In this document: positions 36,959 to 47,891 of the stretch, piece by piece | How the letters are laid out: each line of letters opens with the position of its first letter | How positions within the stretch are numbered: the first letter of the stretch is position 1 | Origin: Rhizopus arrhizus | Lineage: Eukaryota > Mucoromycota > Mucoromycetes > Mucorales > Rhizopodaceae | DNA: 64,000 bases | Reading direction: 5' to 3' | Assembly: GCA_024220505.1 (NCBI GenBank) | Contig: JAKZZE010000018.1 | Coordinates: forward strand, 1,054,001 to 1,118,000 | Program-made: the position numbers and the translations under genes | Notes under the pieces: model-generated | Databases searched by the model: none | Seen by the model: only the letters and a program-made list of their open reading frames with translations | Told to the model about the DNA's origin: nothing

Positions 36959-37557
36959 ATTGGGTATCCAAACTACTTGACGTAGCCTAATAATCGAAAA
37001 TCAAACTATTCGAGATCATCATTAGCTATCAGTTTAAGTTCTCAATCGTTGAACATGGATTCACCGGCTAAGGGAAATGCTACTACTTTTGCGTCGTTTT
37101 TGTATTGATAATTCCCATTGAAGCAAAAAATGCAAAGCACTTGTGAGCCGCTGTATGTTGAAATGACTTCATACGCAGCATTCTCTCTATAAATACAATA
37201 AAACACAGAACATAGAACTATGTTACAGAAAATAATCGGAATCGACAACCTGAGACAATTATTAGCACAATATCAGGATAGTTCCTTTACTACTTTTAAT
37301 AATTCTGGATAGAAAAAATTGAAAATGGGTATTGAAAGATGTATATAAGGAAAGATGAACATTAAAAACAACATCTAGTAACCTTTATATTGCAATCATA
37401 CAATTCTGGCGGTATAAACAGTCTTGGAAACTTTGTTATAAAACAATGCCTTGATATTTATAGTAAACATGAAGAATCAAGCAAGTCATTAACACTGAAT
37501 ATACTCAACTTTTATGAATTGACATAAGAAAAATCTGACTATTTGTATATTTCAACG

Positions 37558-37559
<2 letters not shown>

Positions 37560-37595
<36 letters not shown>
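37560..37595 (+). repeat. 36-nt poly-T tract
   Basis: An uninterrupted run of 36 T residues. Read on the minus strand it is a poly-A, which could mark the 3' end of a retroposed sequence extending to the right. No matching target-site duplication was identified by eye. Confidence 0.85.
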
Positions 37596-37853
37596 CTAAC
37601 GCTTACAATTTTAGCCTCAACACTATCAAATCTGACAATTGATCTGGTGAACATCAGGAGGACGAGTGTGTTTTTTTTTACTGAAAACTTATTTTAAAGA
37701 TACTATTCAGAAATAGTGAATTTGTACCGAAAGCGTATGTGTTAAAAAAATTATTACTTTTAAATGCATACTGATATGTTTCTTTCATTTAGTGCTGAAT
37801 CTACTTCTTTCTCATTCCAAGTTTGAAAGGTAAATAAATGAATTTAAATTTAG

Positions 37854-38263
37854 TGATGCTATTCAATATATTATGGGTCACAAAATTGATCTCCTCTTCC
37901 TTGAATCTACTGTAAATGATAAAAACTTGAAAGAATATATTGAGTTATGTTCAAGGGAAATTAAGCCTGCTGACGTTTCATCTGTTGTTGAAGTCATCCG
38001 ATTGAATAAAAGCATTAGAGTAAGCAAGAACATTTTGCATAATGTTATTGCACACATGAGCGAGGAGGATTCACATAATTTGTATATTTTCAGTCTTGAT
38101 ATCATTGGTAAAGTGATTATTATTAAGCTTGAGCGGATATGCGAACTCAATTAGACAGCACGAAGACATTGTAACTGCAGTTAAACTTGTTGATGATAAT
38201 ATGTTTCTGCCTGTCGATCACGATGATTTTGAAGATTTTATGAATAGTAATACTTTGGATTAA
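37854..38263 (+). pseudogene. frameshifted unknown ORF
   Basis: After a possible acceptor (AATTTAG ending 37853) an open frame runs DAIQYIMGHKIDLLFLESTV and continues with good coding character to about 38115. From about 38125 the coding-like sequence continues in another frame (ANSIRQHEDIVTAVKLVDDN, then FEDFMNSNTLD and stop at 38261-38263). Only about 20 bases separate the halves, too few for an intron, so a frameshift is likely. The first frame alone ends at 38154. No family recognised. The acidic, helix-rich composition suggests a former soluble protein. Confidence 0.4.
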
Positions 38264-39195
38264 CTATTAAATTATGTGGTGAGCAAATGAAGCTTCATTT
38301 TATAATTTGTTTATTGAGATCAAATCTCTTCTAATAGAACTACACCAATGAATTCTATGACAAAATGATAAAAGCTTCTAAAAAAATATAAGCTATTGAG
38401 AATTTACAGCAAACTTTCCAACCGCTTCAAACCAAGATACTTATCTCCACCTCATAAGCAGCATTCTTTTCCCACTTCTGCCTTCTATACTCCCAAAAGA
38501 TCAGACCTTTTTATGCTGAAAAAATTAAAATAAAATACATTTTTTTATAAAAACTAATTCATAGCTCATACACCTTTGCGACTCTACAATTATAATGTAA
38601 GGCCTGAATTCATGAAGTATTAAACTGCATTACACGAGAGCCTAGATAGTTTTGGTTGTGGCTCTCCCTCCTCTTCCCTTTCCTCATAATACAAGAAGAT
38701 AAAGATTACAAAAAAAAACAAAACAACCTTTATTATATGTTACACATGCTTCGATCATTTTAAATAGAGGAATCAGTAACTGTGATCCTTGGTACTTGTG
38801 GTGTGAAAGCAGTAAGAAGTCAATAACAAACAACTATTATTTTTTAAGAAAAACTTGTGTGCAGTGCCACCCATTAAGAGTTTATTTCTTGCCCCTCAAT
38901 TTTAAAAGCCGCACATTGGCGTTCCGACCGCTGTCTTCATTCTCTCCCACAAAATTTCCAAGACCATTTTCATATACAAAGGTACTAATAACAAAGTAAA
39001 AAAAAAGTAGTGAAGAAAGGGTATAACGAAATGGCTGATTGATACGCTGAATTTAGCTACAGGGACTTTTATTTTTTTTTTGGCTAAGATTGCCTCAGAA
39101 AGATGGGTAATCGTATTTTTTAAATTCAGCCAATTTTTTCAAAAGTTGGTGAATAATTTCTGAAGAGTATATTTTAAAGAGAAAATGAAGACTGC

Positions 39196-40098
39196 TCATG
39201 TCCTTTTTTGGTATTTCCTACTTTTATGTTTAGTTGCTTCGTAGTCTGCAAACTCACTACGATGTGTTTGAAAGAAGCATTCTTTACAAAACTTGTTATC
39301 ATCTTCACATCCATCACATTCTATAGTGGCATCTTCATTACACACACCTATTCAAGAGTATTTTCAACCTTAATATATATATGAGTCATACTTTTAAAAC
39401 TTACAACACCAATCCTCCGTTTCATCGTACAAGTCTTTGGGTTCCAATGCCTTTGGCACAGACCCTTTCGGCTTATCGGACATGATAAAAGTACTATCCT
39501 GAGGAAAAGAATGGTTTTGAAGATCCTTGACTCTTTTTTCAAAATCCTCATCTCTCTTGGCAGTAAACTGTTCATATTTCTCATCCAGTCTATTTTCTTC
39601 AATAACTCTTTGTATCAAGGCATCGCTTTCGTCCATGTCAAGGCTTGATCCTGTTAATATGCTTTCAAGCTGCTTCATCTTGTGTTGTACAGGTCCTTGT
39701 CTTGCTTCAGTTGGTGTTGATTCATTCAGCATATCATAAATATAATCGTCTATAGCATCTTCCTCTTCGTCACTTTCATAAAGCATTTTTTCAATCTTTT
39801 TATATTTCTTTGTATCAGCAAAAGAGGATTACATAACATCTTTTGGAGTTGATTTACCTCTTGTTCAATGTCTTGTTCGTCTAAATGAGCTGGTACTTTA
39901 TAGTCATTTTGTGAAGCGATAGCCTGAGTAGAAAGCACCTTGTTAAATCCCTCGGCTAATTCTTTCTCATCTTCGCTATAAAAAGAAACTATTGAGTCAG
40001 AAAAAAAGAAAAGAGTAATCAACTCACACTGGTTTCTTTTCTTTGCCTAGTAATCTAGCTATACGAATCGCAATTTCAGCATCCTCTTCTTTGGACAT
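39196..40098 (-). CDS. ZFYVE19/ANCHR-like protein with C-terminal zinc finger
   Basis: Exons 40098-40028, 39975-39858, 39807-39405 and 39347-39196 give 247 residues. The N-terminus MSKEEDAEIAIRIARLLG is followed by an acidic, helical middle (KMLYESDEEEDAIDDYIYDM). The last exon completes a Cys/His-rich B-box-like zinc finger: WCCVCNEDATIECDGCEDD, then FCKECFFQTHRSEF. This C-terminal finger after an EDW motif resembles animal ZFYVE19 (ANCHR), which with VPS4 delays abscission. The animal N-terminal FYVE finger is absent here, so orthology is tentative. The 50-base intron between exons 2 and 3 was chosen because it is the only phase-compatible join (EQE-KYKK). The gene diverges from the CCDC43-like gene with only 92 bp between start codons. 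Confidence 0.72.
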
Positions 40099-40190
40099 AT
40101 TTTCTCCTGTAAAAAGGGACCAAGATCAGTCACGCCAATTTTATTTTATTTTTTCTCTCTCTCTTTTTTTTTTAGCGTAAAATATAAAAA
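40099..40190. promoter_or_regulatory. 92-bp bidirectional promoter
   Basis: Only 92 bases separate the ATG of the ANCHR-like gene (-) from that of the CCDC43-like gene (+). The spacer contains a T/C-rich tract (CTCTCTCTCTTT region, about 40155-40173) ending TTTAGCG. Both 5' leaders must be very short or overlap, so shared control is likely (inference). Confidence 0.5.
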
Positions 40191-41166
40191 ATGAGCCTTT
40201 TAGATCAAGTAACAGAACAGCTTGCTCATATTGAATTAAGAGGTACAAAACAGCAAAATAAAAAAAAGAACAAAAAAAAAAGAACTAATTGAACTAGACG
40301 ATGACATTTCCGAGTATATTACTGGAATCGTTCAAGACGAGTCAATAGACGACGACGAAAAGCGCGAAGTAATCACCGAGTTTTTGGCTGAAGCCACTGT
40401 ATAGTTATTATTTTAGCCGTTTTACAAGAAAAAAGAATTGATTATGTTTTTATAGGACAAATCTACAGAGAATCTGATTGATACACTATTGAGTGAGTGG
40501 AAAAAGTTACAAGAAAAACAAGAGAAAGAAGGTGAAGAGAAACGAACAAAGCTTTTGGAAGAAGCTAGAGGTAGAAAAAAAGTTTCTTGTTGTCTTTGAA
40601 TAAAGTGAATAAAAAATCCATCTAGTTCGTGAAGAAGAAAGACGACTTAAGGCTGAGCAAGAAAAGCTGGAGGAAGAAGCCAAACGTACGTCTCAAAAAC
40701 AATTATCAAAAGAAGAAAGAGAAGCTCGTGAGAAGCTCATGAGAGAATATGCATACATATCTGAAGGAGAAGATGATAATGAAAAGAAAAAGGAAGAAAG
40801 CGAGGCTGCCCCAAAAGATCGTCGTAAGGGTAAAGGACATCAAAACAGTAATTCAGGTAACTGTTCATAATACGATCATTAATCAACGAGGCTAATACAG
40901 CAAAAGACCCCTTGCTTATTGCAAACCGTAACGCGGAAATGATTAAAGAAAAGGAACGAATTAGACGAGAGCAAATGAAACAAGCACATGAAAAGGAAAA
41001 GGAACGTAACAAGATCAACTTGGAAAAGCAAAGAAAAGAAAAGACAGTAGACAAAGAAAAGAAAAAGACTCAAAAGGGAGAGAGAAGACGTATGTAACTT
41101 TTCTTCAAATGTGTGTAGTAATAGAAAAAAAAAGAGACAAATAAATTCAGCAAGGCTGAACGATAG
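40191..41166 (+). CDS. CCDC43: CCDC43-like coiled-coil protein
   Basis: Exons 40191-40242, 40283-40398, 40456-40570, 40626-40856, 40901-41093 and 41151-41166 give 240 residues. The N-terminal half is a PWI-like helical fold (ELDDDISEYITGIVQDESID, then EKREVITEFLAEAT and LIDTLLSEWKKLQEK) and the C-terminal half is a highly charged coiled coil (KEKERIRREQMKQAHEKEKE). Layout and order match animal CCDC43. Its cellular role is poorly known. The final join is ambiguous: donor GTAACT at 41094 gives the end GERRRIKAER, whereas the stronger donor GTATGT at 41090 gives GERRPRLNDRNKV with a stop at 41177-41179. The first is preferred for its basic tail. Intron 1 is only 40 bp and ends in an A-run then AG, a weak acceptor. 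Confidence 0.75.
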
Positions 41167-41886
41167 AAATAAAGTTTGAAACATGTCTTTGTTTAGTTGT
41201 GTTATGTGAAGAAAGATACGCAAAGATGAAAAAGAAGATTAATATTGAAACATATTATTCTATATGTCTAAATCCAACAATCAAACAGGCTGTTGAAACC
41301 AAAATAAAAATAATTATCCATGCTACTTCACTCGTATTTACCACAAAATATGAAAAGAAAGCCGCTTGCAGTTTCTCTAGAGGTCTACAAAAGTTTCTGC
41401 CTATCAAGCATTAAACTCACCAAAGAAAATGGTAGTAGTGTACCTTTAGATGGTGGACAGCAAGCAAGGATCGTTCTTGGTTTCTTGCACAGCAATATAA
41501 TGCAAGCCAAAATCCTGACCCTTTTGTAATAAAAGTGACAAAACACCTGAATAGCTCTAATGACTATTTGCTACAGATTTTTATTTACACAGTGCTTTGT
41601 ATTAATCAAAAAGTGCTTTCGTTCAAAGGTGGGTACAATTAAAAGAATAAAAGAAAAGCTTCATCACTGAGGTGATTTCTATAAAAAAAAACATGGACAG
41701 TAAAGGAACAAACTGTAGTTAAATCCGAGTCAGCACAGACATGTTCTGCTGACGAGACGATTCTTTCTTTCGCCTGGGCTCATGCTCTAACCCTTTTTTA
41801 TACAAAATATCAAGAAATATTGAGATTCATTAATAAAAAAAAAACCTGAGCTAATACTTTTCTTATTAAACAATATAAATACATTT
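41167..41886. other. intergenic with uncertain ORFs
   Basis: A spacer of about 720 bases between convergent genes. Two overlapping plus-strand frames (41199-41414 and 41320-41529) have mildly coding-like stretches such as KENGSSVPLDGGQQARIVLG, but no start context, partner exon or family. Not called as a gene. Confidence 0.35.
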
Positions 41887-42645
41887 TTAATGGTGTGTTG
41901 GCTTGGAACCTATCATTAAAATGTCAGTACTCATTCATAGAACACACATCAAAAAACATTTTGCTTTACCGTCTACTCTCAAATTTCTAGTTGCTGATGG
42001 AATAGTGACCGTTAAACCGTCCAAATCCTTACACATTTCAACTTGGCAACCTAAACGAGAACTACTGTACGATTAGATGCTGGTTCTTTTGACACCCGTT
42101 TGTTTATCCCTTACGTTTCTGTCAATCCAAACGCTAAATCAAGCATATCATTTTCTTCATCTGAAGGTTCTTCCATTTTGTCATAATATTCAGGCTCGCA
42201 AATAACATGACAAGTAGAGCATGCCAGTGATCCTTCACAAGCACCTAAATGATGATAAGCATAAGACGACTGCTGATCTTTTATGTTTTTGCTTACATTC
42301 GAGTTCAATATCGTATCTTTGTGCAAGATCTAACATTGTGTCTCCATCTGTTGCCTTCACATCCACCTGCTCTCCTTCAGGTGTAATAAAGTGTACTGTG
42401 TATGGACTACATAAGTGGTTTTAGAATTTATCCTACAATTCATTGTCATTGTTTTTTCTCACAAATTACCCTTCACCTCGAGAGATTCCTTCTTTACCAT
42501 GCCATGCAGCTAATTGTATTTATTAAAAAAAAAGTCTGTTATGTATTTATTCCAGCATACCTCTTGTGAAGGAGAAAGTTCTTGTTGATGTAATCAAAGA
42601 AGGTTTAAAAGTAGCTTTCTTTGTAAACAAACGCAGTAAAGACAT
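41887..42645 (-). CDS. YAH1: mitochondrial [2Fe-2S] ferredoxin (adrenodoxin type)
   Basis: Exons 42645-42561, 42509-42470, 42406-42297, 42244-42115, 42064-41970 and 41909-41887 give 160 residues. The N-terminus [20 protein letters not shown] is a mitochondrial presequence. The ferredoxin core begins [20 protein letters not shown]. The cluster ligands are in [18 protein letters not shown] (C-x5-C-x2-C), and the fourth Cys is in SRLGCQVEM. The acidic patch [17 protein letters not shown] matches the adrenodoxin/Yah1 partner-binding surface. The last exon restores the end RVDGSKPTHH, close to the FDX2-type VDGxxPKPH tail, which favours a role in iron-sulfur cluster synthesis, as for yeast Yah1. 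Without that short exon the frame would read into the intron and end [10 protein letters not shown]. Confidence 0.93.
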
Positions 42646-43241
42646 ATTTTTTTTTAAAAAAAAAGAAAGTTGAAGGGAAGGGGTTACAAAAAAGTTTTAC
42701 TTAAAAAGCGGGGAAGTTCGGCTTTTATTAAAAGTCACATAAGAGGATATAAATTATATAAAAGAGTATTGAGCACTGTATGGCCTTTATATAGACCTAC
42801 TGTCTCGAAAGAAAAGAATCTCTTTTGTAAAAGCTCTGGGGATTCACACTGAGTGAAAAGTTACAGGTACCGCTGACAGACTGTCAAGTATTGAACGATA
42901 CTTAATACAAACACCGTCAACAAAAGGAGTAAAATCATAAAAAGCTTAAGAGATGGAAAGCATGAAAGGATTTGACAAGGAAAGGCAGCGTGGGTTTTTG
43001 ATACTAAATAAAAGAGAAGCGCTGGATAGTAATGTTTGTATAAATAGAAAAGAGGACCTTTTTTTTGTAAAAGAAACATACAGGCTACACAATAGATGAT
43101 GACTGGTGGATGAAAAGTCAGATTGAGTCATCGTCTTATCTTCTAAACATATCAGCTAAACAGAGATACAAGCAATAAGCTGTAAGCTTTTTTAGATTAA
43201 GTAAAGCATGGCAGTTATTGCAGTTTTTTTTTTTTTCTTTT

Positions 43242-43276
<35 letters not shown>

Positions 43277-44315
43277 ACACACAAATATTCTGCTTGTTAG
43301 AAATTTGACCAGCAAGAATATCACAAATTTAATGCTGTCATATTACGTGTCAAGACATACATGTTATTTTTGTCATGATCAGCCTTGTTAAACCATATTT
43401 GATTTACTTGTATCAAATGATCAATAAAATAAAATCTTGAACTTTGACATTTTTATTATTTCCCCTCATCTTTTGTAAGTCTATTTACATTAGAATTAAA
43501 TATAATCACGAATGATTGAATAATCCAATAGATATTCTATAATAGAATACAATATTAAAGCTTTCACTTACTTATACTTTGCCTTTGTCATGTTTATATT
43601 TATCCTTGCCGCGGTAATGCATTTATGAAATAGAATCTACCAGCTGATGGATAATGTATTGACACAATTGACTTTTTATTTCTTATTATTTTAACCATCA
43701 AAGCAGATAAATAGTGTATCTCTAATAACCCTCTTTAAATTTAGTTATTTATTATTACACTTTATGAAGTCATATACGGTGTATTATTACTTTTAGTTGA
43801 TGTAAAGCCACTTTTATAATGTTGATGTCGCAAGAATGCTCGTGTTACACAAAACACACATTTAACAAAATTTACTATTTGTGCCAAATAAAGTCATTCT
43901 AGTTTTCCCTTAACTTAAAGCATCAGCAAAAATTAGTCAACAAAACAAAACTAACTACAAAGTGAATTTATATTTGACTTGCTAAAATAATATTTTGAGT
44001 TGATGGTGCGAAATTGAATAGAATATTGCTGTAAACTATTTTAGTGTGTTGCATAGTTCATGTTTTAACATATGAAACAATCAACTCATTTACATAAAAA
44101 AGTGCGACATAAATTATTGAAACTTATGAGCTTATTTATTAAATAAACCTCTAAAAGACTATCTTATAAGGCACATGCGAATAAACTATTTGCTCTCTCT
44201 TTTTTTGCATAAAAGCGAACCAATAATGACAGACACGTGAAACGGAGTACAAGTCCAGCACACAAATAAATTTTCTCTCAATCCATTCTTTTCTCTCTTT
44301 CTTTCACTTTTAAAT
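42646..44315. promoter_or_regulatory. divergent intergenic region (YAH1 / GDE1)
   Basis: About 1.7 kb of AT-rich DNA between divergent genes. It includes a long T-rich tract at about 43224-43269 followed by an A-run, giving a short potential hairpin. Small frames near 42670-43131 overlap on both strands without recognisable features. A pyrimidine tract (TTTCTCTCTTTCTTTCAC) lies just before the GDE1 ATG. No specific operator was found. Confidence 0.4.
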
Positions 44316-47300
44316 ATGAAATTTGGAAAGACTTTATTGAATAATCAAATATCAGAGTGGTCAAGAAATTATATTTCTTATAAATCACTTAAAAAAGAAA
44401 TTAAAGCAGCATCAAGTCAACTTCCACCTCCAGAAGAATCAATAACAGGTAAAGGAGATGATTAGATGATTTGTACTCATAAAACCATTAGCTGTATTCT
44501 TTCAGTTGGATAGAGAACTTGAAAAAGTGAATACATTTTATGTTTATAAACAAAATTTAGTTGATCGTCGAGTGTGGATATTGAATGAAAAATATGAAAA
44601 ACAAAAGGATGAAATAGATGAACTTTCTCGTGCTTTAAAAGAGACTAGAACTCAAATGAACAAGTTGTTGTGGTTTGCAGAGATGAATTCTAAAGGGTTT
44701 AAAAAGATATTGAAAAAGTAATAATAATAATTAAAAAAAAAAAAAAAAAAAAATTAACCATTTTTATTAGATTGGATAAAAAACTTGGTTTAGAAATGCA
44801 AAATATTTATTGGGAAACAAAAGTAGCTGTGCTTCCATTCGCAACGTCAGAACATTTAAAGAAAAGTATAGAACAGTTGAATGATTGGATAAACAGTTTA
44901 TCTTTTACTGAACAAGATTCAAATAATAATAACTCAACTCTCAAATTGGCTCGTTATAAGTCAAAGAATGAGGATATTTCATTGGCTATTCAGAATGATA
45001 ACACACAAGAATTAGAAGCATTATTAAAGGAAGGAACAAGAGTAAGTTTGTTATCTTTTAATAGCCTGTAAACTCACATTAAAACAGACGGATGAAACCA
45101 TCTTGGAACTCGCAGTCGAACACGAGTCTATTCAATGTCTTGATTATTTAGTGTCAAATTTAGGTCTCAACTTGTTGAACCATAAAGATCTGAATGAAAG
45201 AAACTTGTTACATCGCGTCTGTATTCAACCTCCTTCATCTTCCCTCAAAGTGATTAAACGCTTGTTGACGTTGGAACCTGATTTATCTATTCAAACTGAT
45301 TTTGCTGGAAGAAGGCCCTTACATTATGCTGCTGAATCCAATCATCCCACGTTGGTCAATTTGCTTCTTTCTCATTCTATTGAGCATAATCACTACTCCT
45401 TAGACCACGGATTTGCTGATCGGGCCTGGCAAGACCGTGAAGGATTTACTCCCTTATTCTACGGTATTTTACATGGTAGTACAGAAGCTGTAAGAGAGTT
45501 ACTTGACGTGGGAAAAATAACAAACGTCGATGAACTGATTGCTTCTGGACAAACATCTCCGCCTGTTGAGTCTAGTGAGGTTCACCAAGAATTTCTACCT
45601 GACTTTGCTCGTTCTATGCATCATCCTTCCCCTGTCGCCTTGGCCTGTAAGTTGGGTAATCTGGAATTATTAAAGCTACTGATCAGCAAGAATGCTTCTC
45701 CTGATTTGGCAGACGAGGATGGGGAAACTCCCTTATTATTTGCTATACATAGTCATTTTATTGAAGGGGTCAAGGTGCTTATCAAACAAGGTCAGGTTGA
45801 TGTCAACTTGGCCGAAAAGATCAACGGCTGGACTCCTTTGATGGTTTCCTCTATTGAAGGCCTCAAAGATATTGTACAAATCTTATTGGATGCAAATGCA
45901 GATAAAGATGTAGTGGATTTCAATGGTTGGACTGCCTCAGACCATGCCACCTTTCGTGGCTATTTGGATATCGGAAAATTAACAAAGCCGAAAAATCCTG
46001 GTCTTCATCTAAAGCCTACTGCTAATGCATCATTGACTGACGACAAGAAAAATAATGCACTGAAAACCGGAAAGGGATCAAAGGCAGTATCTAAAGCAAG
46101 TCGGATCTATGGCCACAAGTACCTCACTGACTCAACCATGATTATCATCACCCTTGGTTCCAATGATGTTCGCAATCCTCTTTGTCGTAAATTCTTTGAA
46201 CTTGCAAAATCATTTCATGGTGAAGACCAGCACAGACGATTGTCACTTTCTGTATCTGCCACTAACGCCTCAGGCGAGTTCCCCATAATCGATCTCCCTA
46301 CAGATGATACACAATCATTCTTTCCGGAACCTATTGTCTTGTTTGCTGCCAAGCCAGAAGATGTCATTTTGAGATTTGATCTTATTGACACATTCGGTTC
46401 ATCTCGTAATAGTAGTGTCTTGGCTAGAGGAACATCTGTTCTTGCTGGTGACTTCATTTTTACTAAATCCAAGGGATTCAGAGGACCAACCGAAAAGGCA
46501 TCTTTGCGTGGTCAACAAACAGTACCTTTGGTTCAAGCAAAAGATTTGAGTTGTGTTGGAACATTAAGCTTTGAATTCTTTGTTATCACTCCATTTCAGC
46601 ACAAGAATTTGCGCGTTGGGGATCGGTACACTTACTACAAGGCAGTTGACACCCAAGTCATCGGTCATCGTGGCTCAGGTATGAACAGAAAAGGATCCAA
46701 ACTTCAGGTGGGTGAAAATACTGTTCTTTCATTTGTCACAGCTGCTTCTCTTGGTGCAGAATATGTTGAATTTGGTAAGATGACAAGAACAACAAAAAAA
46801 AAAATCTTTAATATTCACACTATTTTTCTTTTGTAGATGTTCAACTTACCAAAGATTTGGTGCCAGTCATTTATCATGACTTTACTGTGACTGAAACAGG
46901 ATATGATATTCCTTTAAACTCAATCACACTAGAGCAATTCTTGAACTTGAGAAAATCAGGTCAGATTAAGGAGTATCATACAGGCATTAGCGAGGGCCTT
47001 CACGGCACGATTATTGCTGCGCAAGACATCAGCAGCGCATACAGTAGACCTCTGGACACCAATCAATCTTCACCATCTGGAATTCGTGTCAATCGATCAC
47101 ACTCTTTTAGTACTGGAAGTAGCACTGGTACCAGCAGCCCTAAAAGACAAACCGTATTTGATCAAACACGCACTTCCAAGTCTGGAAAGATGAAGGGTAA
47201 CGGTCCTGAAACAATCCAAGGCCCATTTACAACATTAGCCGAAACGTTGAGAAGCGTACCTAAATCAGCAGGCTTTAATATCGAAGTCAAGTACCCTATG

Positions 47301-47826
47301 ATTGACGAAGCTGAACAGGACGAATTAAACCAGTTTCAAGAACTCAACATCTATGTGGACACTATCCTTGAATGCGTCTATGATAATGTTGAAGAGGATC
47401 GGCACATCATCTTCTCTTCCTTCCATCCAGAAATCTGCTTGGCTTTGAATCTGAAACAACCAAACTATCCTGTTTTTTTCTTGACGGATGCGGGTACTCT
47501 GCCAATGGCTGACGTTCGATGTAATTCAATTAAGGAGGCAGTTCGATTTGCAAAGCAAGCCGATCTTTTGGGTATTGTGGCTGCCAGTGAACCTATTTTG
47601 GAAGCTCCCAAGCTAGTACAGGTTATTAAGGAGATGGGATTACTTTTATTCACCTATGGTGTCTTGAATAATGAGGTGGAAAATGCTGTCGCTCAGAAAT
47701 ATTACGGCGTAGATGCTGTGATTGTTGTAAGTTGCCTGTGCTCTCAACACACTGTCTTTGATACTAAAACTATTTTCATAGGATTCTGTTCTTCCAATTA
47801 GAAAAGGCTTAAGAGGAGACAATTAG
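44316..47826 (+). CDS. GDE1: Gde1-type SPX-ankyrin-GDPD phosphodiesterase
   Basis: Exons 44316-44448, 44492-44717, 44771-45041, 45088-46774, 46837-47726 and 47782-47826 give 1,083 residues. The SPX domain opens MKFGKTLLNNQISEWSRNYI and YKSLKKEIK and continues FFQLDRELEKVNTFY, with the lysine-rich KKILKKLDKKL helix that binds inositol pyrophosphates. Ankyrin repeats follow (about 215-510; RRPLHYAAESNHPTLVNLLL, GWTPLMVSSIEGLKDIVQIL). A C-terminal GDPD domain (about 735-1075) has VIGHRGSG, GENTVLSF, EYVEFDVQLTKD and VIYHDF, so the catalytic His-Glu-Asp-His set is intact, unlike in yeast Pho81. Predicted activity is hydrolysis of glycerophosphodiesters such as glycerophosphocholine, under phosphate control. 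Exon 2 uses acceptor CCATTAG to keep phase. Its 3' end faces the TBC gene 65 bp away. Confidence 0.93.
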
Positions 47827-47891
47827 AATAGTAGAAAAGAGTGGCAGAATTGTTTATAGAATAAAGCATTAAATTAATTATTTATTATAAA

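Larger units (their letters stand above)
35355..39195. other. accessory-like region without an intact gene
   Basis: This 3.8 kb stretch contains coding debris on both strands and long homopolymers, listed separately. Further A-runs lie near 35698-35714, just after AATAAAACGACT. No intact gene is seen. The homopolymers could be tails of retroposed sequences. The last 900 bases before the ANCHR-like gene show no feature. Confidence 0.4.
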
